A stretch of DNA of 64,000 nt from Russula earlei. Its lineage: Eukaryota > Basidiomycota > Agaricomycetes > Russulales > Russulaceae. A program made the translations under genes and the position numbers. The notes under the pieces are model-generated. The model saw only the letters and a program-made list of their open reading frames with translations, was not told where the DNA came from and did no database searches. Shown one piece after another: positions 42,078 through 52,099 of the stretch (within the stretch, counting starts at the first letter, position 1; every line of letters begins with the position of its first letter). The stretch lies in the NCBI GenBank assembly GCA_025769875.1, contig JAGFNK010000043.1:62001-126000 (forward strand), given 5' to 3'.

Positions 42078-42395
42078 AATACATGATACCTCTGCTATTG
42101 TATACTTACCCCGTGCTTTTTTCCCTAAAGCTATCTACAATATACCTTTCGACCCTTGTTCCTGTGGAAGTTTTTAAGGCTATGAAGAGACCGATGATCG
42201 TCATTAAGATTCCCTCTCAAATATCACACCTGACCCTTTACCAAGCACCAACAATCCAAAATATAGAATTAATGACAAACATCGTTTCTCGAACTAAGAG
42301 AAAGTTCGCATCCATCCTCGATCTGTTCGCATAGAAGTCGATCAGTCCTTTAGTACAACGAGCTCTCCCTGGGTATGCCGAGACAGACATAATGG
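42078..42395. other. Convergent intergenic region after MYO2
   Basis: About 320 bp, AT-rich, between the MYO2 stop and the region where the AN1 gene ends. No gene seen. Confidence 0.45.
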
Positions 42396-43322
42396 CTATA
42401 AGATACGGTAAACAAAAACAGGAAAGCAACAAAATCTATACTTGCCACAGTGGTCTGGACATTGAAACGGCGAGCGAGGCATATCAAGCGCTCTCCCGGT
42501 GCCCACAGTCTATTAAAAAAAAATCGTGTTGGATAGAAAAAGGGAAAAAGAACGCGACGAAGGTCGACTGACCTTGCGGAACCAGAAGATCTTCTGAGCT
42601 GCTCCTTCGCAACTCACTCTAACGTGCAGTCGCTGATCGATCCCAATCGAACCTGACTTGTCCCCCGGATCGGCGGGCACCGCGCGATGACGGATCCTCA
42701 TGAACTCGACCTTCTCGAGCTGTGCCAGCTTCTTCGGGTCCGTGGGGACCTTGCATTTCGGGGCAGACGAGGCGGGCCGGTTGCTCATCTTCGCGGCGGA
42801 AGTAGTGGAGAAATGTTTGGCCAGCAGCGCGTGAGCGGCTTCGTTCCTGGGTGCCGCGACGGGCTCAGGTACCGGACACGCGTGTTGTGATGCGTCGCGA
42901 TGCCTGAATAGGCGTTTGCATGATCAGGAGATCTTTTCGATTTGTGGTAGGAGGAGGAGTGGATGGCGGGCGAAAAATAAAAAAATAATAATGAAAATAA
43001 ACAATGCTCACGAAGCGCAGTAGGCGAAATCGCAGCGCCGACACAGCGCCGACGCTCTGCTTTGTTCCCTGGCAGGGTCGCCGAGGTATGCATCGAGGCT
43101 GGCCTTGTTGCAGGCGACGAAGGCGCAGCGCTGGAGTTTGGGGAGGAGAACCGGTGACGACGCGTCCATCGGCGCTCGAGAGGGGTCAACGAGACATTGA
43201 TGGGCATCCGGGAAGATGTGGTCTTTGCAGAATTGCTTGTCACAGTGACAACGGATCGGTAGGAGGTCGAGCTTGCGGCAGGAAGAGAGCGAGCAGTGCG
43301 CACCGATCAGAGGCAGGTCCAT
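42396..43322 (-). CDS. AN1-type zinc finger protein, Cuz1/ZFAND1-like (copy A)
   Basis: Exons 43322-43012, 42903-42573 and a third starting at 42509. Two AN1 fingers: the first in GAHCSLSSCRKLDLLPIRC, CHCDKQFCKDH and DAHQC; the second spans the first intron (LQRCAFVACNK ... CRRCDFAYC|ASHRDASQHAC). A linker with NEAAHALLAKHF follows, then a C-terminal ubiquitin-like segment with LHVRVSCEGAAQKIFWFRK and TGRALD. Cuz1/ZFAND1 proteins bind Cdc48/p97 and the proteasome during arsenite stress; here that is inferred from family. After the TGRALD motif the conserved continuation lies one base out of frame (extra base near 42478), so as read the protein ends in an unrelated tail of about 25 residues. 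A decayed duplicate lies at 49.2-50.2 kb. Confidence 0.75.
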
Positions 43323-43990
43323 CTTTATTAAACCTCGATTTGGTCAGTCACTCGTGCCAGTTGCGATAGCCACTGCGACATCATCGGTCCCATCTGCACC
43401 ATCTCATCTCAAACACGCCCCCAAACGTACATGATGTACCCAACAGCTGCTTTTCGTTCCCTTCCTTTCCATGCAATTGGCTCATTCCGTTGGATGACAA
43501 TCTCAAGCAGTATTTCCCCCGACTCGTACATGTTTTCATCTATCTCATCACTGTCTGCACTGATTGAACCCAGTGAGAGACTTCTATTATACACAACTAG
43601 TCATTTTTTTTAGGATGCAGTCTTGCTTCTGGGCCGTGGGGGTAAAATAGGTATAGCTATCGTGAAAGGCAGCAAGAACTAACGCTCGACATGGCGCGGT
43701 TCCCACTGCGGTCCTCATTTCTCAATACCGCTCTCTACACCGTCTTGGACGTTCCGTCCATGTGGTTCGTCATGCAGCTGGTCATCTGTGATGACATATG
43801 AATTATAGCTGGTTCTGTGATGTCCCATATTGTTCGCAGTCACTGCGCACGACCACCACCTCCGATCGGTCGGACATGGGTGCAAAGCGGATCCGATTGG
43901 TTCCTGGAAAAGTGAAACCACTTATTTTTGGCATTGAGAAAAACCTATCGACCACAGTCAGCTGGAGGAACGAAGAGGGCGTGGTTGGTC
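43323..43990. other. Intergenic region, AN1 gene to seven-helix gene
   Basis: About 670 bp. Includes the AN1 gene's 5' side and the 3' side of the membrane protein gene. Short frames here show no family resemblance. Confidence 0.5.
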
Positions 43991-45482
43991 CTACACGTCT
44001 CGGGAACCGTAGTCTGTGAGGGTGCGATACATCCTTGTTGCAGCAATCGACAGAGTGACGAGAGCAGGATGCTGGAACATCTGCAGAGACATGAAGGAAT
44101 CATTGACTACCCGCACTCGTAGTAAAGACAGGCGTACGAGGTTGAATGGAGCTGGTAATTTGATCCGAGTCGAGTTCAATCAGAATGTGCCTTTGGACTA
44201 GAGCAATATATTTACCATTAATGTTCAACGAAATGAACACCTTTGACATGAGAGAGGGATGAGCGAAAAGGAGGGACAAAAAAAAAACATAGCCAGACTC
44301 ACCACCGGCAGGAAGTAGGAGACGGTGGCAATCAAAAACCAAACAAGACCCTGATGAATGTAGATTACTGCGTGAAATCAAGAGTATTGAGGTAAGGAAT
44401 GGGACAGCCCTACCTGTATCCAAAGGAAGCGAGCCAAAGGAGAGTCGTCACCGTCTCCCAGGTGCCAGCGGAGCAAGCCAACGAGCATGATGAGAAGCAG
44501 AACTATGTCGGTACAGAGCAACATGATGAAGCTAAGTTTGCTGGTAGTTGTGTTCGTTACATGGCAGGTGCCAACGTCACTCACAGGCGACGATTCACTA
44601 TGGAGCTGAGGGTGGTAAGCCTACGGGCTTCAGAATAGCTGAAATTGAAAATTCACCAGCACAACACCTGATATCAAATCGCATTCATAAGGAATTCCAG
44701 ATCATCTGCAGGAAGCACTTGCCGCGAATAAGGGTTGCGATGTTGACCATCCACGTGGTTATTGCGATCACAGAAACGATCCTATTTCTATTCCAAATGG
44801 CGGTTCTGACAATCTTTATGAGCGTCTTTCTTTGAGAGAATTATCGCGCGTACACTCGAAGAACAATCAACAACGAAGCGGTGGCAATGGCCATGTAGGC
44901 AAAGATCTAGAAATTCGAAACGCAGGAGCTGATCGTTCTCTCTTTTGAGCACATCAGAAGAGACGCTCACAAGTTGAAAGGTGATCCTGAGCTTGGGTCA
45001 AAGCATGGTGTATAAGTGCGAAGATGGGACGGACACAGATACACACCTGACAGTTAATGGGGTGGGTAACGTCCAAGGAGATCAGGTCCATGACCACGGC
45101 TATAAGAGTGGTCACGCGCGTAAGGGAGTACAGCTATACCGGACGGAAAATTAGTCGAGGGCAACGAATGGCATTCGCTACAGACCCATATCGTCCACCG
45201 GTACGGGCGACGTTTTTGTATGACGCTCCACTCGTAGTCAAGGGTTGTGAAGAATTCCCACCTGGACAATGAACGCCCGAGTTAGGCGAAGCCCCTGGGG
45301 CCGGTGCCTAGGGACAATACTGGTAATCCAGACGTACATGTAAAGTCCGTCTAGAGCGAGGAAGAGTTTCGCCATTGTCCCTGTCAAAAGATCACCCGAG
45401 TTGCAGGGTTTTAAGTTCCAGAGACAGCGCAGGGTACATACAAGAATCTTGTGCGATCACAGAGGGATCATTGTGATTTGCC
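43991..45482 (-). CDS. Seven-helix fungal membrane protein (DUF6533-like), unknown function
   Basis: At least seven short exons from Met 45482. The first spells MANHNDPSVIAQDS, then TMAKLFLALDGLYM. The next, spliced at about 45263, gives the family-typical WEFFTTLDYEWSVIQKRR and PYRWTIW|LYSLTR. Further exons contain VTTLIAVVMDLISLDV, PINCQ, LSFIMLLCTDIVLLLIMLVG and a last helix with PALVTLSIAATRMYRTLTDY. Alternating hydrophobic stretches separated by short polar loops suggest seven helices. This fits a large basidiomycete family of small predicted heptahelical proteins (often carrying DUF6533) with no proven ligand. Exons between 45010 and 44600 were only partly resolved. Whether the copy is fully intact is not established. 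Confidence 0.6.
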
Positions 45483-46240
45483 ATCCGGGTAGAAAACTCT
45501 GGAGGATGAATGTGCCAGGGTCGTGGGATTAGATCGTAAAGCGTTTAGAGAGCCATGAGTATCTGCTTTTATATACACCCTGAAGTCACAGGGTATATGA
45601 TATAGATCTTTCAGAGTGATCAGTGCCTGATCATGGCCTGGAGTCGAAGGTGTACGTTGAACAGGGAGCAAAAGGTCCATCCATTCAAGTTTCGGGTGTA
45701 GCATTAGTATGTCATATCACCAAGTGAAGACCGACGGCTTTACTGGATTTGCGAGACATCATGCAATCGTTTTGAGACAAAAAGGCCTTAAATTTGGCAA
45801 GGGGGACGGAGTTCAGTCCAAATCGGACATTGTAAATGATTGGAGTTCACAAGTATGATTGAACCTAGAGTACAACTCGATCGATGGGAAAGTCGAGGAC
45901 TGGTACCTTTTGCTTGAGTGATTGTGATCTGATCAGTTATTGAATTGAAACTGATGGCATTGAAGCCTCAACCGCCCATTGGATGCTAGATGAACTTTAC
46001 TTGGCTCCGCTACGTTTCCATTTTGAGGTTGTTTGTTCGACTCGCGAGCGCCAGACGCGAGTGTCGGTGCTGTCGTGGGTGCCGATGTCGAGGCCATTCG
46101 TGGGACAATCACGGCTTCTATGTGCGCTCTTATAACTATTTATTTCCCCGGGAAATACATGTCTGAAAGGAGCGGTACTCCTTAACTCCCACACGGGTTT
46201 CATTGGAGAACGGAATTGTGGACAATTTCACGCACGCACA
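45483..46240. other. Intergenic region
   Basis: About 760 bp, AT-rich, no supported gene. Promoter of the seven-helix gene is expected at the left end. Confidence 0.5.
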
Positions 46241-46730
46241 ATGCCGTCGGATCTCAATCAACCATCGCCGGCGCGCGCGATTTACGATTGCGGCGCAGGA
46301 TGGCGCGGCATGTCCACTGCATGTCAACACGCAATTCGCGGACGCCTCGCCACGGCGGGCACCGACAACATGGTGAAAATATGGATCGCTCATGAGGACG
46401 AAACAAGCAGGAAGCGACACGTGAGCATCAGTCGCAGGCCACGACCTCGGTCTGGTAGGTCTTGTGTCTGGGCGTGCAGCGGCATGTGCTCATCGACTCA
46501 GGGCGAGGGGTCCTGCGTCGTGTGGTCGCCGGACGACTCGTTGACGCTCGCTGCAGCGCGTTCGAAAGCGAAGTTGCAGATCTGGGACGTCGGCGCGAAT
46601 TTCGGTGCACGCAAGGTTTTTGGCGCGAGACTTGGGGAAGCCGCGCGCGCACGTTTAAAGAGAATGATAGTGGGGGGGGGGGGGGGGGCTCAACGGTGTT
46701 GCGGATGACGAGGATGACAACGATTGGTAG
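46241..46730 (+). pseudogene. Relic of the 3' end of PWP1 (WD40 ribosome-biogenesis factor)
   Basis: Only the last part of a Pwp1-type WD40 protein is recognisable: GMSTACQHAIRG, LATAGTDNMVKIW, KRHVSI, then WSPDDSLTLAAARSKAKLQI and WDVGANFGARKVFGARLGEA, ending in an acidic tail (ADDEDDNDW, stop 46728-46730). Pwp1 functions in pre-60S assembly and is about 500 residues; more than half is missing here, and the last blades are in different frames. A G17 run (46672-46688) interrupts the sequence before the acidic tail. There is no plausible start or upstream WD40 sequence, so this is most likely a duplicated, truncated fragment; the functional gene would be elsewhere. Confidence 0.7.
46672..46688. 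repeat. Poly-G run
   Basis: Seventeen consecutive G on the plus strand inside the PWP1 relic; a site prone to replication slippage and sequencing error. Confidence 0.9.
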
Positions 46731-47174
46731 TAGGATGCTTGCGAGCGTGTCACCCCATCTACACGCTTCTACTCGCAGGTGAAGCGATGAAAATTATGCG
46801 CACTAAATCATCCAATACCATCCCTTTCGCTCGTACACTATCCTTGAATACTCCAATACCGAGATATCTTCACGTGGAGAGTGTTGACCATCCGCCGTGC
46901 AGTGTGAAGGGTGATAAATACGCGTGAGATCTCGGTCGCCTTGAAAGTTCTACTAGGATTCAAGACCACATATTTGTCACCATGATTGGCCGTAACCGCT
47001 TCTACCTCTCAAGGCTCAAGGACTGCAGTATCGCATTATCAGAAAGCGACAAGCAGGATCCAAAAGAACAAGAAACGATGGCGGTGTCCGAGGTCCGCGA
47101 GTGGGGTGTGGCACCAAAAAATTGTCCCGCGGCATCCGGCCAATTGTCTGTGACACAGAAACTCTCTCATCGAG
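46731..47174. other. Spacer between two relics
   Basis: About 440 bp. A 76-codon open frame begins at 46982 but I could not link it to any family; it may or may not be the 5' part of the following gene. Confidence 0.4.
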
Positions 47175-49095
47175 TGTCTCCTCGTCTCCAACACCTGCGA
47201 AGTAATAGGTAAGGTATTTTGTATCTCTGCCCCCCCCCCCCCCCACAAGCTTGTCGGTCTTCTCTCGGATGAAGTTCAGAAAGCGAACAAACGTGACATC
47301 CCGGACGACATCACGCCCGATCGCCTAATTCTCTGGAAACCTAAGTCCTTCTTTCGTTCCTTCCCGCATCGCCAACTTCATGGCTACGTGAAAAATTTAT
47401 CCTTGGACTCGGAAGATGGTTGTGCTGCTACTTGCCTTGATCTTGGGGCCACAGTGGAGGAATCCTTTCCGGATCCATTACCCTCTAGACATGTGCACCT
47501 CGTTGTCCAACTACCACCGACACGGCCCCTTATCAGGAAATGCCAACCGGAGGAAACTCATCAACAGCTTAACAATCTCAAATCATTCAATTGCCGCTCC
47601 CCCTTCATTACCTCTGCCCCATCTGCCGTGTCACACACCCAAGCGTTTTTCAAAAGCATCAAAGCAATCCCTCCATTCGTATCCTGAATGACCGTCCCGA
47701 CAAGGACGTTGATATCATTCCTATTGCACTCCTGTATGGCTCCCTTTGGCCAATTCCTTGACCACATTCATCGCCGTCCTGTTACTGTGGCAGACATGAA
47801 TCCTCCTGGAACTTGAACTCACCATCGACGAGTTTGCGTCGTTGATGTGTGAACATTACAGAGACGAGAAGGAGCGCCGGGGAAGAATTCTTCCTGCTCT
47901 CAACAATATCTTCAGGTGCTTCAAGCCATTCCAGTTGCCAAGCATTGAGGCTGCCAGTGATTTTTGGGGACCAGCGGAGCAACGGGCATGCAAATGGACC
48001 TGCTGATGTGATGGAGACCATAGTTGAAATGCAGAATGAAATTGGGTCTGGTAGCAGTGATCCAGAAATCCAACTTATCGCTACTTACGGGCAAATGAAC
48101 GACCATCAGTTGGAATCGGGGTGCCACAAGGACTTGTATGCCAAGTTCCGGTTTCCTGCACTAGCAATCTCAATCATCGGTAGATCATCACTTTCACGCT
48201 ACTTGTTTGATCTCACGCTCTTCATTTCAGGCTCATACATCGGATTCGGTGCCCTTATCCTCCTTGACAGGCCCAGATTTGTAGCGCTCACACCGCTGCT
48301 CTCGACCCGTTTTCCTTCTGGTGATGATCTCGCCAGACCTGCGCTGATTCAGGCTTTCTGTGCGGCTTGTATTCTCCGCTCCAACATCCATAGGGACATG
48401 TTGCAACTTTTGACACATCCACTGGCCCCCTCGCTTCCAGAAAGAACCTCCCATATGTTCAGAAGATACCAGTATGGCGTCCCAATAGCGAATTATGATG
48501 GCCAACTCGAATTTAGCATTTTGGATGTGATGAACAAAACCGATGACCCGGAGCTACGGGACGAGAATCGATTTTTATTTGGAGCCAAGATGCAAGACGA
48601 AGTCGTTGTAGTCAAGTCTACTCGACACTACTGTCCCGACCTTCATGATTTCTGTGCCAAGCGAGGTCAAGTGCCGAAGCTGCTCGGGTATGGGACTGTA
48701 CCAGGACGATGGATTGTGGTAGTGATGGAGCTTGTCGAGCATGACAGCCTATCAGCACATGCGTCCATGCGCTGGATCCCGGTGGAATCTGGACCTTTCA
48801 AGCTCATGGAAGACTTCCACAGCGAAGGGTTTGTGCACGGCGACTTGCGGGAAGCGAACTTCATTCTCCCATGTAGAGAAGTTGATGGACGAGGGAGGAT
48901 AATGTTGACCAACTTTGACTGGGGAGGGAAAATCGGGAAAGGTTTCTATCTGACATGGCTGCTCAACAAGCAGTTGACCGAGGGAAGACAGTCGAAGAGT
49001 CTCATGATTACAGTGAAGACGACGTCCGCATTCTTACAGCTGCCTTGGAGCGGTTGAAGCCACCTTCCAATGAAGAACCCATGGATGTGTTGTAA
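47175..49095 (+). pseudogene. Crinkler-like gene with kinase-like C-terminus, broken
   Basis: Resembles fungal Crinkler (CRN)-type proteins, effector-like proteins known from oomycetes and many basidiomycetes. Seen: a ubiquitin-like Crinkler N-terminal segment (around 47245-47530: KLVGLLSDEVQKANKRDIP, TPDRLILWK, then HLVVQLP), a central region with DVDIIPIALLYGS and LTIDEFASLM, and from about 48250 a kinase-like C-terminus. The latter has VVVVKSTRHYCPDLHDFCA, PKLLGYGTVPG, GFVHGDLREANFI (catalytic-loop HGD) and NFDWGGKIG (metal-binding DFD replaced by NFD). Reading frame breaks occur near 47740, 47805, 47985 and 49000, and no convincing start is seen upstream of the C15 run at 47230-47244. The HGD..N motif is kept but the frame breaks argue that the locus no longer makes a full product. 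Confidence 0.65.
47230..47244. repeat. Poly-C run
   Basis: Fifteen consecutive C immediately before a possible splice acceptor (ACAAG) of the Crinkler-like gene. Confidence 0.9.
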
Positions 49096-49214
49096 TCGAG
49101 TCCTTACTCCTTGTATATCATGTTTATGGATTCTTCAACTACCATCCCTGCTCGAGATGATCTGACTCGGTTTCTGCATGGTCCAGCTGATCTGGATAAT
49201 GAAATGGCGAGCAA

Positions 49215-50180
49215 GCACTCTCCTGGTGCCCACAGTCTATAAGTGTATAGAAAAAACGATAAGATGCGCTTACAAAGTGCATACATTTCGACTCCACACG
49301 CGCGACCAGTAGTTAGTATGCCATGCTGCTCCATGTGGAGTATGGTTACAAGACCCGTACTGTACGTGTACTTAAAGGTATGGCCATGGAGGGCCAAGGA
49401 CAACCTAACAGAACGACACAATAACGATTCCATTCGTACGCCCACTCCTATCCATCGCGCGCCCCAAGTACCTGAAAATCTCACCAGAAATGACCTTGCG
49501 GAACCAGAAGATCTTCTGAGCTGCTCCTTCGCAACCTAACGTGCAATCGCTATCGAACCTGGCTTGTCTCCCTGATCGGCGGGCACCGCGCGATGATGCA
49601 TCCTCATGAGCTCGACCTTCTCGAGCCGTGCCAGCTCCTTCGGGTCCGTGGGGACCCTTGCATTTCGGGGCAGACGAGGCGGGTCGGTTGTTCATCTCTG
49701 CAGCGGAAGTGGAGAAATGTTTGGCTAGCAGCGCGTGAGCGGCTTCGTTCTTGGGTGCCGCGACGGACTCAGGTACCGGTCACGCGTGTTGTGATGCGTC
49801 GCGATGCCTGAATAGGTGTTTGCACGATCAGGAGATCATTTCGATTTGTAGGAGGAGGGGAGAGGGGTGGATCGCGGGCGAATGGAAAAAGAAAAAAAAA
49901 ACGTTGCTCACGAAGCGCAGTAGGCAAAAAAAAATTGCAGCACCGACGCTCTGCTCTGTTCCCTGGCCAAGTCGATGAGGTATGCATCGAGGCTGGCGAC
50001 GAAGGCGCAGCGCTGGAGATTGGGGAGGAGAACCGGTGACGACACCGCTCGAGAGGGGTCGACGGAGAGGCTGATGTGGGAAGGTGTGGCCTTTGGCAGA
50101 ATTGCTTGTCTCCGTCACAGTGACAGGAAGAAGAGAGCGATCCATCCGTATAAAACTTGTCTCGTAAATTTGGTCGGTCC
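49215..50180 (-). pseudogene. Decayed duplicate of the AN1 zinc-finger gene (copy B)
   Basis: Closely resembles copy A (42.5-43.32 kb) in the same orientation, over the intron, the exon 2 linker, the KIFWFRK block and the third-exon start. For example both share the 3' block around TGACCTTGCGGAACCAGAAG (49491-49510; copy A 42570-42589). Copy B has lost about 60 bp of the first finger, has deletions in the linker (no GAT-CGATCCCA stretch), an extra C in GGGACCCTTGC, and a deletion after the TRRVL equivalent of TGRAL. The first AN1 finger loses its first cysteine cluster: exon 1 now reads through MDRSLLPVTVTE in another frame. No complete AN1 finger remains, so it cannot encode the ancestral protein. 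Confidence 0.85.
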
Positions 50181-50255
50181 GGGCTGCGGGAGACAAACGT
50201 TTAGAGGTTCGCGCGGGTTCCCTGTCTTAATATTCAACAGCAAATCGATCAATCC

Positions 50256-51288
50256 ATGAACATCGTCGTACGTCTTCCCCAAATCATCGTGGTGGTGCGA
50301 TCAATCCGTTTAGGAAACGCTCTTCGGTCGCACCGTGACGCCAGCGGAGCGTCTGCGCCAACATCAGCGCTCGCTGGCAAAAGCACAGCGCGAGCTCGAC
50401 CGCGAGCGCACAAAGCTCGAACAGAGCGAGAAGAAGCTCATAATGGACATCAAGAAGAGCGCCAAGGCGGGACAACTGGTAAGCCCCTCCCCCCCCTGCC
50501 ACCCGTCTCACACGTTTAACGATGCGCAGAACGCATGCAAGGTCATGGCGAAGGACCTTGTCCGCACGCGCCGATACGTCCAGAAATTCTACCAGATGCG
50601 CACGCAACTGCAGGCGGTCGGACTGCGCATCCAGACGCTGCGCAGCAACCAGCAAATGGCCGACGCCATGCGGGGTGCCACTCGTGTGAGTGGTCGTTTG
50701 TCGCCCCTCTCCCCCTTTGAGCTTTCTCTCTCTCTCTCTCTCTCGCGTCCCATCTCTTACCTCGGTGCTGATGACGACGACGATCCTGTGCAGGCGATGA
50801 AGAGCATGAACCGGGGGCTCAACCTCCCGCAGATCCAGCGCATCATGAACGAGTTCGAGCGCGAGAGCGCGACGATGGACATGAAGGAGGAGATGATGGG
50901 CGACGCGGTCGACGACGTCATGGACGACGACCTCGAGGACGAGGAGGAGGAGAGCGATAAGATCTTCAAGCAGATCCTCGACGAGATAGGCGTCGGGATC
51001 TCGCAGCAGGTGCGTCGGTCGGTCGGTACCCGATGGCCCCTGCACGCCTGTCTGATCTGTTTGTCCCACCCCCCCCCGACCGACGGATCGTCTTTCCTGC
51101 CACAGTTGGTCGACGCGCCGACCGGCCTGGCTACCACTTCGACGATATCCGAGCGTCAACCCGTCGCGCTCGCCGACGGCCCTGCGCCTCTAGCCGGGAC
51201 CACCAGCTCCGGAGGTGCCAGCGGCGGAGGCAATCTGACGGACGAGGATGCCTTACAAGCCCGCCTGGATGCCCTTCGCCGAGGGTAG
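50256..51288 (+). CDS. VPS2: ESCRT-III subunit Vps2/Did4 (CHMP2)
   Basis: Subunit of ESCRT-III; with Vps24 it caps and remodels Snf7 filaments and recruits Vps4 during multivesicular-body formation. Five exons (50256-50267, 50314-50478, 50530-50685, 50794-51009, 51106-51288) sum to 732 nt, 243 residues. The 12-nt first exon joins to give MNIVETLFGRTVTPAERLRQ, matching the family start MxxxExLFGR. Helices 1-2 are basic (QHQRSLAKAQRELDRERTK), the middle holds NACKVMAKDLVRTRRYVQKF and GLNLPQIQRIMNEFERES, followed by the acidic autoinhibitory part. The C-terminal MIM1 motif for Vps4 is clear: DEDALQARLDALRRG. A (CT)n run lies in the third intron. The start sits only about 75 bp from the right edge of the duplicated AN1 segment. 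Confidence 0.95.
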
Positions 51289-52099
51289 ATCCTCGTCGCA
51301 TAAAATCGCAGCCCCCCCCACCTTCGGACATGAGCTCTACGTTTCCTCTGACCTCGAGGGGGTGTTACCCTTACTCCTTGTATTACTATTTAACACATAA
51401 TCAGGCCGGTATCGCAAGCTTGGCGACGACGTCGTATCAACCGTCGAGCGTGAGTCATGACGTGAGGGACTCATTTGCACAGCCTAACGACCTGTTCATT
51501 GTGTGGTGTGACTCTAAACGCTTTGCTCTACTAGGGTTTCCGCTTATGTACACGTATAGGTATGGCTCCTGGGGGTAGTAAGAACGCTAACACATAGAAT
51601 TTGGTTACGTGACGAGTTTCGTGGATATCTCTCTGATGGGGAGTGAACATGTACCTTGTTAATTGGTCCATATCATCGACGGGCAATTTCCGCAGCCTTG
51701 ACTTCAAGAGTGTGCCCTCATACCCCATGTCACTGGCACTGGGTCACGTTCGAGTTCATGCGAAACAGGTTTCTCATATGAAAGGAATTGTACGTGAGAG
51801 CTGCAGCACCACTCTGCGTTTGGCTAAAAGCAACCGAAGACATGTGGTTAACTCGTGGCCAGCGCACGCCGCAATCAGAGGCCAGGGTATCTAGCGAATT
51901 AGAAACATGAAACAGGACCGTTTTTCTGAGCAGACGGTGAATGTCCGTTCATAAAACTCGCCAACGAGATGACGGACGAGGCTCGAATGGATGGTCGCAA
52001 GGCAAACTCCCAAGATCATAGACCATGGAAGCCTTTTTCTTCTCTTAAAGATGGATATTCGTGGGGGCAAAGATTAGTCTAGTGTGAGGGGTTATTTAT
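51289..52099. other. Convergent intergenic region
   Basis: About 810 bp between VPS2 and COG4 stops. Short frames only; no supported gene or repeat. Confidence 0.5.
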
